From: Solwaraspora sp. WMMA2056
GTDB taxonomy: Bacteria; Actinomycetota; Actinomycetes; Mycobacteriales; Micromonosporaceae
Length of the DNA: 64,000 bases
Assembly: GCF_030345095.1 (NCBI RefSeq)
Contig: NZ_CP128360.1
Coordinates: forward strand, 4,526,001-4,590,000
Direction of reading: 5' to 3'
A model generated the notes under the pieces. That model was not told where the DNA came from, did no database searches, and was given only the letters and a program-made list of their open reading frames with translations. Shown here one piece after another: positions 25,672 to 34,369 of the stretch (positions are counted from its first letter, which is position 1; every line of letters begins with the position of its first letter). The translations under genes and the position numbers were made by a program.

Positions 25672-26880
25672 GTGACTGTGCGGATCGTGGTGATGCTCAA
25701 GACGACGGAGGGCGGCCGGTGGATCGTGCCGCAGGTCGAGGAGCTGCGCCGGCGCGGCCACGAGGTGACGGTGGTGCTGCCGGCCGGGCCCGGCCGGCTG
25801 CGCGACCTCTTGCGGCGCGGCGGGGTGTCGATGGTGGACTCACCGTTCCGGTTCCGCTTCCGCCCGGGGATCGCGACGCTCGTGCAGCTGTGGCGACTGC
25901 GCCGGTTGATCCGACGGCTCCGCCCCGACGTACTGCAGTACCACCACTACCACGCCGCGCTGGCGGCCCGGCTGAGCACGCTGGGTCTCGGCGTCGCCCG
26001 GGTGTTCATGGTGCCGGGCCCACTGTTCCTGGAGTCCCGGCTGATCCGCGCGAGTGAACGGTTCCTGGTCCGTCTCGACGACGTGGTGATCGCCGGCAGC
26101 GGTTGCACCGCCGCGCGGTACCGGTCGCTCGGCCGCGCGGACCGGAGCCTGCCGGTCGTGCCGTACGGCGTTGACACCCGGACGTTCCGGCCGCCGGACG
26201 TCGCGACCCGGCTGGCGGCCCGCCGCCGCCTCGAGCTGCCGGACGACGTCTTCGTGGCGATCATGGTCGCCTACGTCTACGCGCCCAAGAACCTCGTGCA
26301 CCGGGGCACCGGCATCAAGGGCCACGACGTACTGCTGCATGCCTGGCGGACGTTCCACCGGGACCGTCCGCAGTCCCGGCTGATCCTGGTGGGGGCGGGG
26401 TGGGACGCTGCCGGCGAGGAGCACCGCCAGGCGCTGATCCGGCGGTTCGACATCGCGGGCGATCCGAGCATCGACTGGTACGCCGGTGTCGTCGACGTCA
26501 GCCGGTACTACGCGGCCGCGAACGTCAGTGTGAGCCCGTCGCTGTCGGAGAACCACGGCGCGGCGTTGGAAGCGGGCGCCGTGGCCGTACCGTCGATCGT
26601 CTCCGACGCCGGTGGGCTGCCGGAGACCGTCGTCCCCGACAGCGGCTGGATCGTCCCGGCCGGGGATGTCGACAGCCTCGTCGCCGCGCTGCACACCGCG
26701 TACGCGGAGTTCCGCTCCGGCGGGCTGCGGCGACGCGGGTTGGCAGCCCGTGAACTGGTCGAACAGCGCTTCGACAGCGGTGACTGCGCGCGGGCCGTCG
26801 CAGACGTGATCGAGGTGACCGGCGGGCTCCATCCGGTGCCCCGTCGGCACCGGCGGTTGGCGGGCTCGGCCACCGGCTGA
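25672..26880 (+). CDS. GT4-family glycosyltransferase
   Basis: A 402-residue GT-B glycosyltransferase. The C-terminal donor domain has SENHGAALEAGAVAVPSIV with the EX7E-type acidic residues, preceded by YYAAANVSVSPS. The N-terminal domain begins with a Rossmann strand (IVVMLKTTEGGRW) and has no signal or membrane segment. It should add a sugar to the lipid-linked precursor at the cytoplasmic face. It starts at a GTG 40 bases after the acetyltransferase and is probably co-transcribed. Donor and linkage cannot be predicted. Confidence 0.9.
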   Translation: MTVRIVVMLKTTEGGRWIVPQVEELRRRGHEVTVVLPAGPGRLRDLLRRGGVSMVDSPFRFRFRPGIATLVQLWRLRRLIRRLRPDVLQYHHYHAALAARLSTLGLGVARVFMVPGPLFLESRLIRASERFLVRLDDVVIAGSGCTAARYRSLGRADRSLPVVPYGVDTRTFRPPDVATRLAARRRLELPDDVFVAIMVAYVYAPKNLVHRGTGIKGHDVLLHAWRTFHRDRPQSRLILVGAGWDAAGEEHRQALIRRFDIAGDPSIDWYAGVVDVSRYYAAANVSVSPSLSENHGAALEAGAVAVPSIVSDAGGLPETVVPDSGWIVPAGDVDSLVAALHTAYAEFRSGGLRRRGLAARELVEQRFDSGDCARAVADVIEVTGGLHPVPRRHRRLAGSATG

Positions 26881-26932
26881 GCATCCGGCAGCGTACCGGG
26901 ACATTCAGTGACAGCGACCTTTCCCGACAACG

Positions 26933-28210
26933 GTGTTGACGACGGTAGATGGGGGCACGGTGGACAGATGGTCAGGCTCCGCTACGGGCACGATCGCGGT
27001 CAGTACGGAAGCACGGTTGCTCCGCACGCCCGACGGCGCGGTTTGGACGGTGTCCGGACCGGCCCACTCGTTCTGGACCCGGTACCTGTCCGCGTTCGAA
27101 CGGGTGCGGGTGATCGCCCGGACCTGTTCGGTGACACAGCCGCCACCCGGTGCGGCCAGGGTGGACGGGACCGGTGTCGAGGTCTGGCCGTTGCCGTACT
27201 ACGTCGGACCGGTCCGGTACCTGCTGCGCCGTCGGGCCCTGCGCCGGTCGCTGTCCGACGCGGTCCGTGACGTCGAGGGTGTTCTGCTGCGGGTGCCGTC
27301 GCCGCTGGCCAACCTCCTGGTGCCGGTGCTGCGCCGGCAGCGCCGGGGCTACGCACTCGAGGTCGTGGGTGACCCACAGGACGTGTTCGCCGCCGGGGTG
27401 GTGCGCCATCCCGGCCGGCTGCTGATGCGTTTCTGGGCGGTTCGCGCGCTGCGCGAACAGTGCCGGCGGGCCGTCGGCGCGGCCTACGTCACCGAGACCC
27501 ACCTGCAGCGCCGCTATCCGCCCGGACCCAACACGACCGCCACCTGGTACTCCAGCGCCGACCTGCCGGCCGCGGCGTTCGTCGACCAGGCGCGGACCCC
27601 ACCGCCCCGTACCGCACCGGTGACCCTGATCTCGGTCGGCGCGCTGGAGCAGATGTACAAGGGCGTAGACGTCCTGCTGTTGGCGATGTGCCGGCTCAAC
27701 GGCCGCGGAGTCGCGGTCCGTCTCGTGCACGTGGGTGACGGTCGGCTCCGCCCCCGCCTCGAACGCCTCGCGGCGCAGCACAACCTGACCGACCAGGTCA
27801 CCTTCACCGGTGCCCTGCCCGCTTCGGCGGTGTTCGAGCAGCTCGACCGGGCCGACCTGTTCGTCATGCCGTCGCGTACCGAGGGGTTGCCCCGCGCGAT
27901 GATCGAGGCGATGGCGCGTGGCCTGCCGGTGATCGGGACATCGGTCGGTGGCGTCCCGGAGCTGATCGGTCCCGACTGTCTGGCTCTGGCGGGCGACCCG
28001 GCGGCCCTGGCGGAGGCGATCGCGGCGCTGCTGGCGGATCCGCAGCGGATGGCCGATGTCGCGTCGGGGAACCTGGCCAGGGCGCGCGACTACCGCGTCG
28101 AGGCGTTGGCCCCGCGCCGGGCGGCCTTCTACCGGACGTTCCGGGTCGCCTGCCGACCGGCCACGGTGTCGCCAGCGGTGACCCCGCGGGAACCTGCCGC
28201 CACCCGCTGA
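26933..28210 (+). CDS. GT4-family glycosyltransferase
   Basis: A 425-residue GT-B enzyme. The C-terminal domain contains SVGALEQMYKGVD, HVGDG and PSRTEGLPRAMIEAMARGLPVIGTS-type elements, including the EGLPR and E-X7-E acidic pair of GT4 enzymes. The start is uncertain: GTG 26933 gives the longest form, while GTG 26960 has a purine-rich site before it and would remove nine residues. It is the last plus-strand gene of the glycan set and convergent with the nucleotide-sugar dehydrogenase. Confidence 0.88.
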   Translation: MLTTVDGGTVDRWSGSATGTIAVSTEARLLRTPDGAVWTVSGPAHSFWTRYLSAFERVRVIARTCSVTQPPPGAARVDGTGVEVWPLPYYVGPVRYLLRRRALRRSLSDAVRDVEGVLLRVPSPLANLLVPVLRRQRRGYALEVVGDPQDVFAAGVVRHPGRLLMRFWAVRALREQCRRAVGAAYVTETHLQRRYPPGPNTTATWYSSADLPAAAFVDQARTPPPRTAPVTLISVGALEQMYKGVDVLLLAMCRLNGRGVAVRLVHVGDGRLRPRLERLAAQHNLTDQVTFTGALPASAVFEQLDRADLFVMPSRTEGLPRAMIEAMARGLPVIGTSVGGVPELIGPDCLALAGDPAALAEAIAALLADPQRMADVASGNLARARDYRVEALAPRRAAFYRTFRVACRPATVSPAVTPREPAATR

Positions 28211-28289
28211 GGCACGTACCGGCGTGGGCTGACCTGACGTGGCTGATCTACGGGCCCGGGTACCCGGGCGGGGCGTGACACGTCCCGCG

Positions 28290-28331
28290 CGGCCCGGAAG
28301 TCAGAGCAGACCGGCCCGGAAGTCAGAGCAG
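28290..28331. repeat. Short tandem duplication at the 3' end of the sugar dehydrogenase gene
   Basis: A 20-base sequence (CGGCCCGGAAGTCAGAGCAG) occurs at 28290-28309 and again at 28312-28331, with a period of 22 bases. The second copy contains the stop codon of the dehydrogenase gene, so the first is a duplicated stop and 3' flank. Confidence 0.9.
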
Positions 28332-29585
28332 TTCGGTGCCGGCGGTGGCGGTGAGCCGCCGCCGGGTGTCGAGCACCAGCGGCGCGGTGGCCAGCAGGTC
28401 GTAGTCGATCCCGTCGTGGTCGGTCAGCACGATCACCGCGTCAGCGGCGGCGACCTCGTCGGCGGTGAGCGGCGCGGCGTGGACGAACGGCGGCAGCTGC
28501 GCCGGCTGCAGGTACGGGTCGACCACCCGGACCCGCGCACCGGCCAGGTGCAGCAGTTCGGCGACCCGTACGGCTGGTGACTCCCGGCAGTCGCCGCTGT
28601 TGGGCTTGTACGCCAGCCCGATCAGCAGCACGGTGGCGCCCCGGACCGCCCGGCTGCGCCGGTTCATCGCGCTGGTCAGCCGTTCCACGACGTACGTCGG
28701 CATGTAGTTGTTGACGTCGTTGGCCAGTTCGACGAACCGGAAGCTGCGGCCGAGGCTGCGCTTGACCTCCCACGACAGGTACGACGGATCGACCGGCAGG
28801 CAGTGTCCGCCGACGCCCGGCCCGGGGGTGAACCGCATGAACCCGAACGGTTTCGTGCTGGCCGCGTCGATCGCGTCCCAGATGTCGATGCCGAGCATGT
28901 GCGCGTACATCGCCAGTTCGTTGACCAGGGCGATGTTGACGTGCCGGAAGGTGTTCTCCAGCAGTTTGGTGGTCTCTGCCTCCCGGGTGCCCCGGACCGC
29001 GATGGTGCGTTCCACCAGGCCGTCGTAGAAGGCCTGCACGGCCCGCAGCGACTCGGTGGTGATCCCGGAGACGACCTTGGGGGTGTTGACGAACGTCCAC
29101 TCCCGGTTGCCCGGGTCGATGCGTTCCGGGCTGTACCCCAGGTGGAAGTCGAGGCCGGCCTGCAGCCCGCTGCCTTTTTCCAGCAACGGGCGCAGCAGTT
29201 CGTCGGTGGTTCCCGGGTAGGTGGTCGACTCCAGTACGACCGTCGCGCCGGGGGTCAGACGCGTGGCGAGTGACCGTGCGGCGTCCTCGATGTAGCGCAG
29301 GTCGGGTGCCCCGTCGCGCAGCGGAGTGGGGACGGTGATGACCGCCGTGCCGAAGCCGGCCGTGTCGGCGTAGTCGGTGGTGGCGGTGTACCGGCCGGTG
29401 GCCAACGCCACGCGTACCTGGTCGTCGGGGATGTCCTCGACGTACGACGTGCCGCAGCGCAGCATGGCGACGCGCTCGACGTTGGTGTCCACCCCGATGA
29501 CGTGGTGGCCGACCTGTACGGCCCGCATGGCCACGGGCAGACCGACGTATCCCTGGCCGACGACGACTACCGGAGCGCTCTCCAT
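28323..29585 (-). CDS. UDP-sugar 6-dehydrogenase (UDP-N-acetylhexosamine or UDP-glucose dehydrogenase family)
   Basis: A 420-residue NAD-dependent nucleotide-sugar dehydrogenase. The Rossmann motif is VVVGQGYVGLP (7-17). The central domain and the catalytic cysteine in GPGVGGHCLPVDP are intact, and the GLAYKPNSGD segment starts the C-terminal UDP-binding domain. The motif spacing resembles the WbpA/WbpO/TviB group that oxidises UDP-N-acetylhexosamines to uronic acids more than it resembles Ugd proteins, but this call is tentative. I chose ATG 29585; the frame is open to 29639 without homologous sequence. The product would be an acidic building block for the glycan. Confidence 0.88.
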   Translation of the reverse strand: MESAPVVVVGQGYVGLPVAMRAVQVGHHVIGVDTNVERVAMLRCGTSYVEDIPDDQVRVALATGRYTATTDYADTAGFGTAVITVPTPLRDGAPDLRYIEDAARSLATRLTPGATVVLESTTYPGTTDELLRPLLEKGSGLQAGLDFHLGYSPERIDPGNREWTFVNTPKVVSGITTESLRAVQAFYDGLVERTIAVRGTREAETTKLLENTFRHVNIALVNELAMYAHMLGIDIWDAIDAASTKPFGFMRFTPGPGVGGHCLPVDPSYLSWEVKRSLGRSFRFVELANDVNNYMPTYVVERLTSAMNRRSRAVRGATVLLIGLAYKPNSGDCRESPAVRVAELLHLAGARVRVVDPYLQPAQLPPFVHAAPLTADEVAAADAVIVLTDHDGIDYDLLATAPLVLDTRRRLTATAGTELL

Positions 29586-29609
29586 GGCCTCGTACCCCCG
29601 CACAATAGT

Positions 29610-29626
29610 GCAATAACTGGACAAAT
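29610..29626 (-). promoter_or_regulatory. AT-rich promoter motif before the sugar dehydrogenase gene
   Basis: On the minus strand this reads ATTTGTCCAGTTATTGC, matching the element at 21570-21586 at 13 of 17 positions and pointing the same way relative to its downstream glycan gene. It ends 24 bases before the start codon at 29585, within the only AT-rich stretch of this gap. Confidence 0.45.
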
Positions 29627-29734
29627 GATATCTAAGCACTCGATCTCAGACGGGGAGGCCTGTTTGCCGATCACCGTCGACGACGCGGCCGAATCCAGTG
29701 GCACCGGTGACCGGCCACGCCCGACAATCGGTCG

Positions 29735-30742
29735 GTGTCCACCACCACCGACGCTCCGACCCTGCCGGCGGGCTACGTAGCACGTCCGCCAACGGCTGCC
29801 GACGCCCCCGAGATATTCGCCCTGATCGCGGCCTGCAACTCGGCGGTCGTCGGCCGGCCCGACTACACTCTCGCCGAGGTGGCAGACGAGCTGGCCGAGC
29901 CCGACTTCGACCCGGCACGCGACGGCTGGCTGGTCCACGACCAGCAGGGCCGCCTCGTCGGCTGGGGCTGGTCGTGCCGCAAGGGCGACAGCGACACGGT
30001 CGACATCGACGCCTACCACGTCCCGCACGAGCCGCAGGTGGGGCAGTGGCTGTGGCACCGGGCGCAGCACCGGGCCGTCGCCATCGCCGCCGAGCGCGGT
30101 CACCGCCGCGCCGTGCTCGACGTCGGGTGCTACCGCGAGGACACCGCGACGGCCGCCCGGCTCGCCGGCTACGGGTTCGGCGTCGCCACGGTGTTCAACC
30201 GGCTGTTCATCGCCCACGACCCGACGAACGTCCCTGCGCTGCCGCCGCCCGGCGACGGGGTACGCATCCGCGACATGGCGACCGATCCCGGGTCCCGCCG
30301 CGACGCGTGGACAGTGCACCAGGCGGCGTTCGCCGACCACTTCGGCTTCGCCGCCAAGAGCTACACCGACTGGACCGCCCATCTCGAGTCGCAGAGCAGC
30401 CACGACTGGAGCCTCGGCGAGGTCGCCTACCTCGGCCCGACCCCGGTCGCGATGGTGCTGCGCTCACATGCCTTCGTCGCCGACGAGCGCAGCGGCTACG
30501 TCTGGCTGCTCGCCGTGCATCCGCACTGGCAGGGCCGCGGCCTCGGTCGGCTGCTGCTGCGCCGGGCGCTCGCCGCCGACGCCCACGCCGGCCGGCGGGG
30601 CACCTTCCTGCACGTCGACACCGATCCGCGCCGGCCGGCGCTCGGGCTGTACCTCGCCGAAGGGATGCGACCGGTCCAGGTGATCGACGCCTGGCGGCGG
30701 ATCGTCGCGCTGCCCGGCGAGGTCGGCGGCGGTACGGCGTAG
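29735..30742 (+). CDS. Tandem-GNAT acetyltransferase
   Basis: A 335-residue protein with two GNAT-like halves. The N-terminal half (10-155) lacks a clear acetyl-CoA loop. The C-terminal half (175-330) has the beta4 strand YVWLLAVHPHWQGRGLGRLLL with a canonical Q/RxxGxG/A loop. The layout resembles mycothiol synthase (MshD) and related two-domain acetyltransferases, but the sequence is not close enough to call MshD. GTG start. The 3' half is overlapped on the other strand for 279 bp by the end of the next gene. Confidence 0.85.
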   Translation: MSTTTDAPTLPAGYVARPPTAADAPEIFALIAACNSAVVGRPDYTLAEVADELAEPDFDPARDGWLVHDQQGRLVGWGWSCRKGDSDTVDIDAYHVPHEPQVGQWLWHRAQHRAVAIAAERGHRRAVLDVGCYREDTATAARLAGYGFGVATVFNRLFIAHDPTNVPALPPPGDGVRIRDMATDPGSRRDAWTVHQAAFADHFGFAAKSYTDWTAHLESQSSHDWSLGEVAYLGPTPVAMVLRSHAFVADERSGYVWLLAVHPHWQGRGLGRLLLRRALAADAHAGRRGTFLHVDTDPRRPALGLYLAEGMRPVQVIDAWRRIVALPGEVGGGTA

Positions 30743-32482
30743 CACCTCGTCGACCAGTGGGCCGTCGACCGCCGTCAACGACGCCGTCATCGTCACCACC
30801 ACCAGGGTCCTGTCCACCTGGGCCACCCCCAGGGCCGTCGTCTCGGTGACCCGTCCCGATCCCTGGCCGAGGGTCTGGACCAGGTCCAACCGCCAGGCGC
30901 GGTCACCGGCCATCGGAGCCGCCCGGGTGAACGCCTGGACCCGTAGTCCCGCGCCGTGGTCGGTGAAGTCCCGGCACGCCGCACCGGCCCGGTCCGCCGC
31001 GGCGAACACCAGGTCGACCGGCCGCCGGTAGGACACCACATCGATCTGCAGGGTGACCCGACCGAGCCCGCCCGCGTGCGGCGTACCGGGTGCGGCGTAC
31101 CGGGCGACAGCATGACCGGTCCGGTGTGCGGCCAACCGGCGCAGGTAGCTGTCGATGACCGAGGGATGACAGCGGCCGGCCGCGATCGGCCCGGCGGACG
31201 CCGGCGGTAGCGGCTCGGCCCGCCACACCGGGTCGAGCACCTCCTCGATCGCCCGGGCGGCCCGGTTCGCCGTGTCGGTGTCGATCTGTGCGACCGTGCC
31301 GTCGACCCGGCCGGGTCGCGGGGCCCGCGCCGACGGCACGGCGCCCACCTGAGGTGGAGCGCTGCGCCCACCCGGGGCCGTGGCGGCGACCGCACCCGGC
31401 CGCTGCGCCGCGCCGTCCGGCGTCGGTGCCAGCGCCGGCGCCGACGGATCCGGCGCGATCACCGGGGCGGCGACGAGGAACGCCACCGCGCCGACGGAGA
31501 GGCCGGCCAGCAGCCCGACGGCGGGGCCGAGCCGGCGGACCGGTCGTCGGTGCGCCGGCCCGGCGGCGTCACGGGTCGCCGCGAACGCGGCCAGTACCGC
31601 GCCAGCAGCCACCACGGCCAGCGTCGCCGGCACCGTACGTGTGCCCGACGGCACCAGATGCCAGCCGATCGTCGCCAGCACCGTGGCGCCGCCAACGGCG
31701 ACCACCCCGGTGGCCGCCGCGGTGACACCGGCGTGTCCCCGAACGGTCCCGCCGAGTCCCCGGGTGACGACGGTGACCACGAGTGCCAGGGCCACCAGCC
31801 GTAGCTGGTCGGCCCACGACCCGCCGAGTCCGGCACCGGACCCGAGCGCAGCACCGGACCCGAGCGTGGCGGCGACCGGGACGCCGGCGGCCGACCCGAT
31901 GGCCGCCACGGCGACCAGCCATGGCCAGCCGCGCAGGGCGCAGGACCGCGCGGTGCGCCCGTCGGCGATCCGGTCGAGTTCGCTGCGGACCACCGGGTCG
32001 AACTCGGCCGGGCACAGCGGGGTCGCGGCGAGTACCGCCGGCAACACCACGGTGTCCGGTCGGCCCGGCCCGCCGTGACCGGCCACGCGGAGTCCGCCGA
32101 CCCGCAGCCGCGCCCACCGGGTACGGGTGCCGCCGTGCTGCCGGCACAGCTCCCGGAAGCGGGCCTCGACCAGCGGATGTGCCGGCCGGTAGCGGGCGAT
32201 CCGCCGTTCGTCGGCGAGCGCGACCAGCAGCGCGCCACCGAGGCAGAGGCCCATGGTCACCAGCGCCGCAGCGATCATCAGCAGACCGACCGGGCGGGTC
32301 GCCGGGGTCAGACAGTCCGGGACCGCCGCCGGCCGACCCGGGCAGTGTGCCAGGGCATTGTGGTACGCCAAGGCGATCGGGCGGTACGCCAGCGCCTGGG
32401 CCGCACCGACGGTGGCACCCACGGCGGCCACGGCGGCCACGACGATCACCAGCGGCCACGGTCCGCTGCCACTACGTACCAT
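30464..32482 (-). CDS. Large polytopic membrane protein with a degenerate M48-peptidase-like region
   Basis: A 672-residue frame. Two N-terminal membrane helices lead to a cytoplasmic segment (about 100-175) that resembles the entry to an M48 metallopeptidase domain (VVLPAVLAAT, then FDPVVRSELDRIADG). The zinc motif HELxH of true M48 proteins reads SELDR, so it should be inactive. Six or seven more helices follow (180-345). A proline-rich linker then leads to an extracytoplasmic sensor-like domain (390-580) with paired cysteines. The last 93 residues lie antisense to the GNAT gene and are probably a read-through extension after loss of the original stop. Function unknown. Confidence 0.65.
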   Translation of the reverse strand: MVRSGSGPWPLVIVVAAVAAVGATVGAAQALAYRPIALAYHNALAHCPGRPAAVPDCLTPATRPVGLLMIAAALVTMGLCLGGALLVALADERRIARYRPAHPLVEARFRELCRQHGGTRTRWARLRVGGLRVAGHGGPGRPDTVVLPAVLAATPLCPAEFDPVVRSELDRIADGRTARSCALRGWPWLVAVAAIGSAAGVPVAATLGSGAALGSGAGLGGSWADQLRLVALALVVTVVTRGLGGTVRGHAGVTAAATGVVAVGGATVLATIGWHLVPSGTRTVPATLAVVAAGAVLAAFAATRDAAGPAHRRPVRRLGPAVGLLAGLSVGAVAFLVAAPVIAPDPSAPALAPTPDGAAQRPGAVAATAPGGRSAPPQVGAVPSARAPRPGRVDGTVAQIDTDTANRAARAIEEVLDPVWRAEPLPPASAGPIAAGRCHPSVIDSYLRRLAAHRTGHAVARYAAPGTPHAGGLGRVTLQIDVVSYRRPVDLVFAAADRAGAACRDFTDHGAGLRVQAFTRAAPMAGDRAWRLDLVQTLGQGSGRVTETTALGVAQVDRTLVVVTMTASLTAVDGPLVDEVLRRTAADLAGQRDDPPPGVDHLDRSHPFGEVQPERRPARIGVDVQEGAPPAGVGVGGERPAQQQPTEAAALPVRMHGEQPDVAAALVGDEGM

Positions 32483-32638
32483 GCGAGACCCCTTCGCGGA
32501 CTACTCTAAGTGGTCTTACGAATGCTCTCCGTTAGACATCATGAGGTACGCGGTCTGGTGGATCCAGTCCCGGCAAGCGTCTGAACTGCACTGACGTGCA
32601 TGAGGTACGGTGCCGGCAAGGGCTCGGGGAGGCGCAGC

Positions 32639-33082
32639 ATGACGCAACGAGTAGGTGACACGCACCGCAACCAGGTCACCGGGCTGCTCACCGAGGCGGT
32701 CGGCGAAGGCTACCTCGATCTGGTCGAGTACGAACGGCGGCTGGTCGAGGTGACCGGTGCCCGGACCGCCGCCGACCTCGCCGCCCAACTCGCGGATCTT
32801 CCACCGAAGTTCCGCTGGGATCCCCGCACACCCGCGGTGACCGGTGCGGACCGTGCCGTCGCCACCCGTACCACGGTCGCCCTGGTGACGGCCATCGCCG
32901 CGTTGCCGCTCACCGCCTGCTACGGCGCGGGTGCCCTGCCGGCCGCCGTGGCGGTACTGCTCGCCCGATCCGGGCGGCACCAGCCGGATCAGCGGGCCAA
33001 GGCGGTGGCGGCGACGGTGCTCGGGCTGACCGGCGTCGCACTCGCGGTGGCCGTCGTCGTCGTGTTGGTCGTCGTCGGCTGA
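32639..33082 (+). CDS. DUF1707-type membrane protein
   Basis: A 147-residue protein. Residues 1-60 match the DUF1707 pattern (short helix, EGYLDLVEYERRL, then a DLAAQLADLP end), a small domain common at the N-terminus of actinobacterial membrane proteins. Two hydrophobic helices follow (about 80-110 and 125-147), with a DUF4190-like layout. The ATG has a GGGGAGG ribosome binding site seven bases upstream, which decides against the longer frame from 32600. Function unknown. Confidence 0.85.
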   Translation: MTQRVGDTHRNQVTGLLTEAVGEGYLDLVEYERRLVEVTGARTAADLAAQLADLPPKFRWDPRTPAVTGADRAVATRTTVALVTAIAALPLTACYGAGALPAAVAVLLARSGRHQPDQRAKAVAATVLGLTGVALAVAVVVVLVVVG

Positions 33083-33197
33083 CCCGGACGGCTCCGCTGC
33101 GGCGCCAGCGCCGATCAGCCGGACGGCTCTCCCCGGAAAGTGCCAGCTTGGCCCGCGCCGAGTCCACGATCCGGCGCGGTCGGTCACCGTCGTCGAC

Positions 33198-33548
33198 ATG
33201 CGCCAGCCACGAACGGTCCTGCGGGTCGTCCTCGTCCTGTCGACGCTGCTGGGCCTCACCGCCTGTGCCACGACGAGCGCGAGGTGCCGCGACGACCGGT
33301 GCACGGTGGCGGTGAAGACCACCGCCACGGCCAGTGTCGAGATTCTCGACCACCAGCTCACCTTCGACGACCTGGTGGACGGCTCCGTGACGGTGGTCTA
33401 CGCCGGTGCGCCGTACCGCGTCGGGGTCGGACAGACCGCCGTGGTGGGTCCGCTGTCGGTGACCGTACTGTCGGCCACGCCGGGCCGTGCGAAGTTGTCG
33501 GTCAGCGTTGAATCCACAGTCGCAGATCCTGGGGCTCCAGACAGGTGA
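33198..33548 (+). CDS. Small secreted lipoprotein of unknown function
   Basis: A 116-residue protein with a lipoprotein signal peptide: two N-terminal arginines, a hydrophobic core and a lipobox LTAC with the lipidated cysteine near residue 23. The mature part has a CRDDRC cysteine pair and an all-beta look. No homologous family is recognised. Its 3' end overlaps the convergent 207-residue gene by 47 bp. Confidence 0.7.
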   Translation: MRQPRTVLRVVLVLSTLLGLTACATTSARCRDDRCTVAVKTTATASVEILDHQLTFDDLVDGSVTVVYAGAPYRVGVGQTAVVGPLSVTVLSATPGRAKLSVSVESTVADPGAPDR

Positions 33549-34125
33549 CGACGGCTTCGTGCAGCAACATGCTGGCGGCACGGGCGAGTAGCAGGTCAAA
33601 CTGGCTGGTAGGCCCGTCGCCCAGTCGTAACCGGACGATTCCCCGGCGCCGGTCGACGGCGCATCGTAGCGGTAGTTCGTGGGGGCGTCCGCCGGCACCT
33701 CGGACGAACACCCGTAGCTCCACGACGTGCTCGGTGCCTCTGGCCTGGGCCGCGGCTGGAGGCCGCGGCCCAGGCCCGGTGGTGCCGGTGCCAGCCGGTT
33801 GTCGCTGCGGTCGGGGCGGTGCGGGGGGTGGTCCTGCGCGGGGAACTGGTCGCGGTGCCCGGACGGACCGGTGCGGTGTTGGTGGCTCCGGTGGTGGTGC
33901 CGCGCCGGCACGCGGGGCAAGTTCCGGTCTACCCAGGAGTACGGTGTCCACCCCGGTGCCTTCGGATCCGGTGACGCGGTACCGGATGGTGACGGCCGTG
34001 GGGGAGTGGGCCAGCACCACGCCGGTGCGCCAGGCCCCGGACCGGTGGATCCAGATCTGATCGCCTGGTTGGTAGGGCGGGGTCTCCGTACGTGTCTGCT
34101 CGAACGAGCGTGAGCTGCTTGCCAT
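33502..34125 (-). CDS. Conserved-looking hypothetical protein with small N-terminal beta-barrel domain
   Basis: A 207-residue soluble protein in three parts. Residues 15-65 have the pattern of a small SH3/KOW-like barrel (PPYQPGDQIWIHRSGAWRTG start, alternating hydrophobics). Residues 70-130 are proline-rich linker. Residues 130-207 form a compact domain beginning VVELRVFVRG and ending in LEPQDLRLWIQR. No signal peptide or catalytic motif is seen. Codon usage shows the normal GC3 bias in this frame. Function unknown. Confidence 0.65.
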   Translation of the reverse strand: MASSSRSFEQTRTETPPYQPGDQIWIHRSGAWRTGVVLAHSPTAVTIRYRVTGSEGTGVDTVLLGRPELAPRAGAAPPPEPPTPHRSVRAPRPVPRAGPPPAPPRPQRQPAGTGTTGPGPRPPAAAQARGTEHVVELRVFVRGAGGRPHELPLRCAVDRRRGIVRLRLGDGPTSQFDLLLARAASMLLHEAVVTCLEPQDLRLWIQR

Positions 34126-34303
34126 CGGCGCTCACCGCCGGACCGTACGCATTATTCGTGATTTGCCTTTGGTCGGGGGTGGATGGTGCCTGCCGTCAGC
34201 CGACGATACTTGTCCGGCGCCGACGGCGGCGACCGTCGATGCCAGGTGCTCATTCGGATATTGCGGACCTGACGCTGCTGTCCAGTGCTCGAAATGGCAG
34301 TTT

Positions 34304-34359
34304 CGCCATGTTTTCGGGGTACCGACGACGACCGTCGTCGGTACCCCGAAAACATGGCG
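34304..34359. terminator. Perfect 27-bp stem hairpin
   Basis: Two perfectly complementary 27-base arms (34304-34330 and 34333-34359) separated by only two bases. It starts ten bases after the stop codon of the DUF6131 gene on the minus strand, so termination is the likely role. There is no T tract. The arm includes an ATGTTTTC stretch, unusual for this genome. Confidence 0.8.
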
Positions 34360-34369
34360 GTGGACGCCG

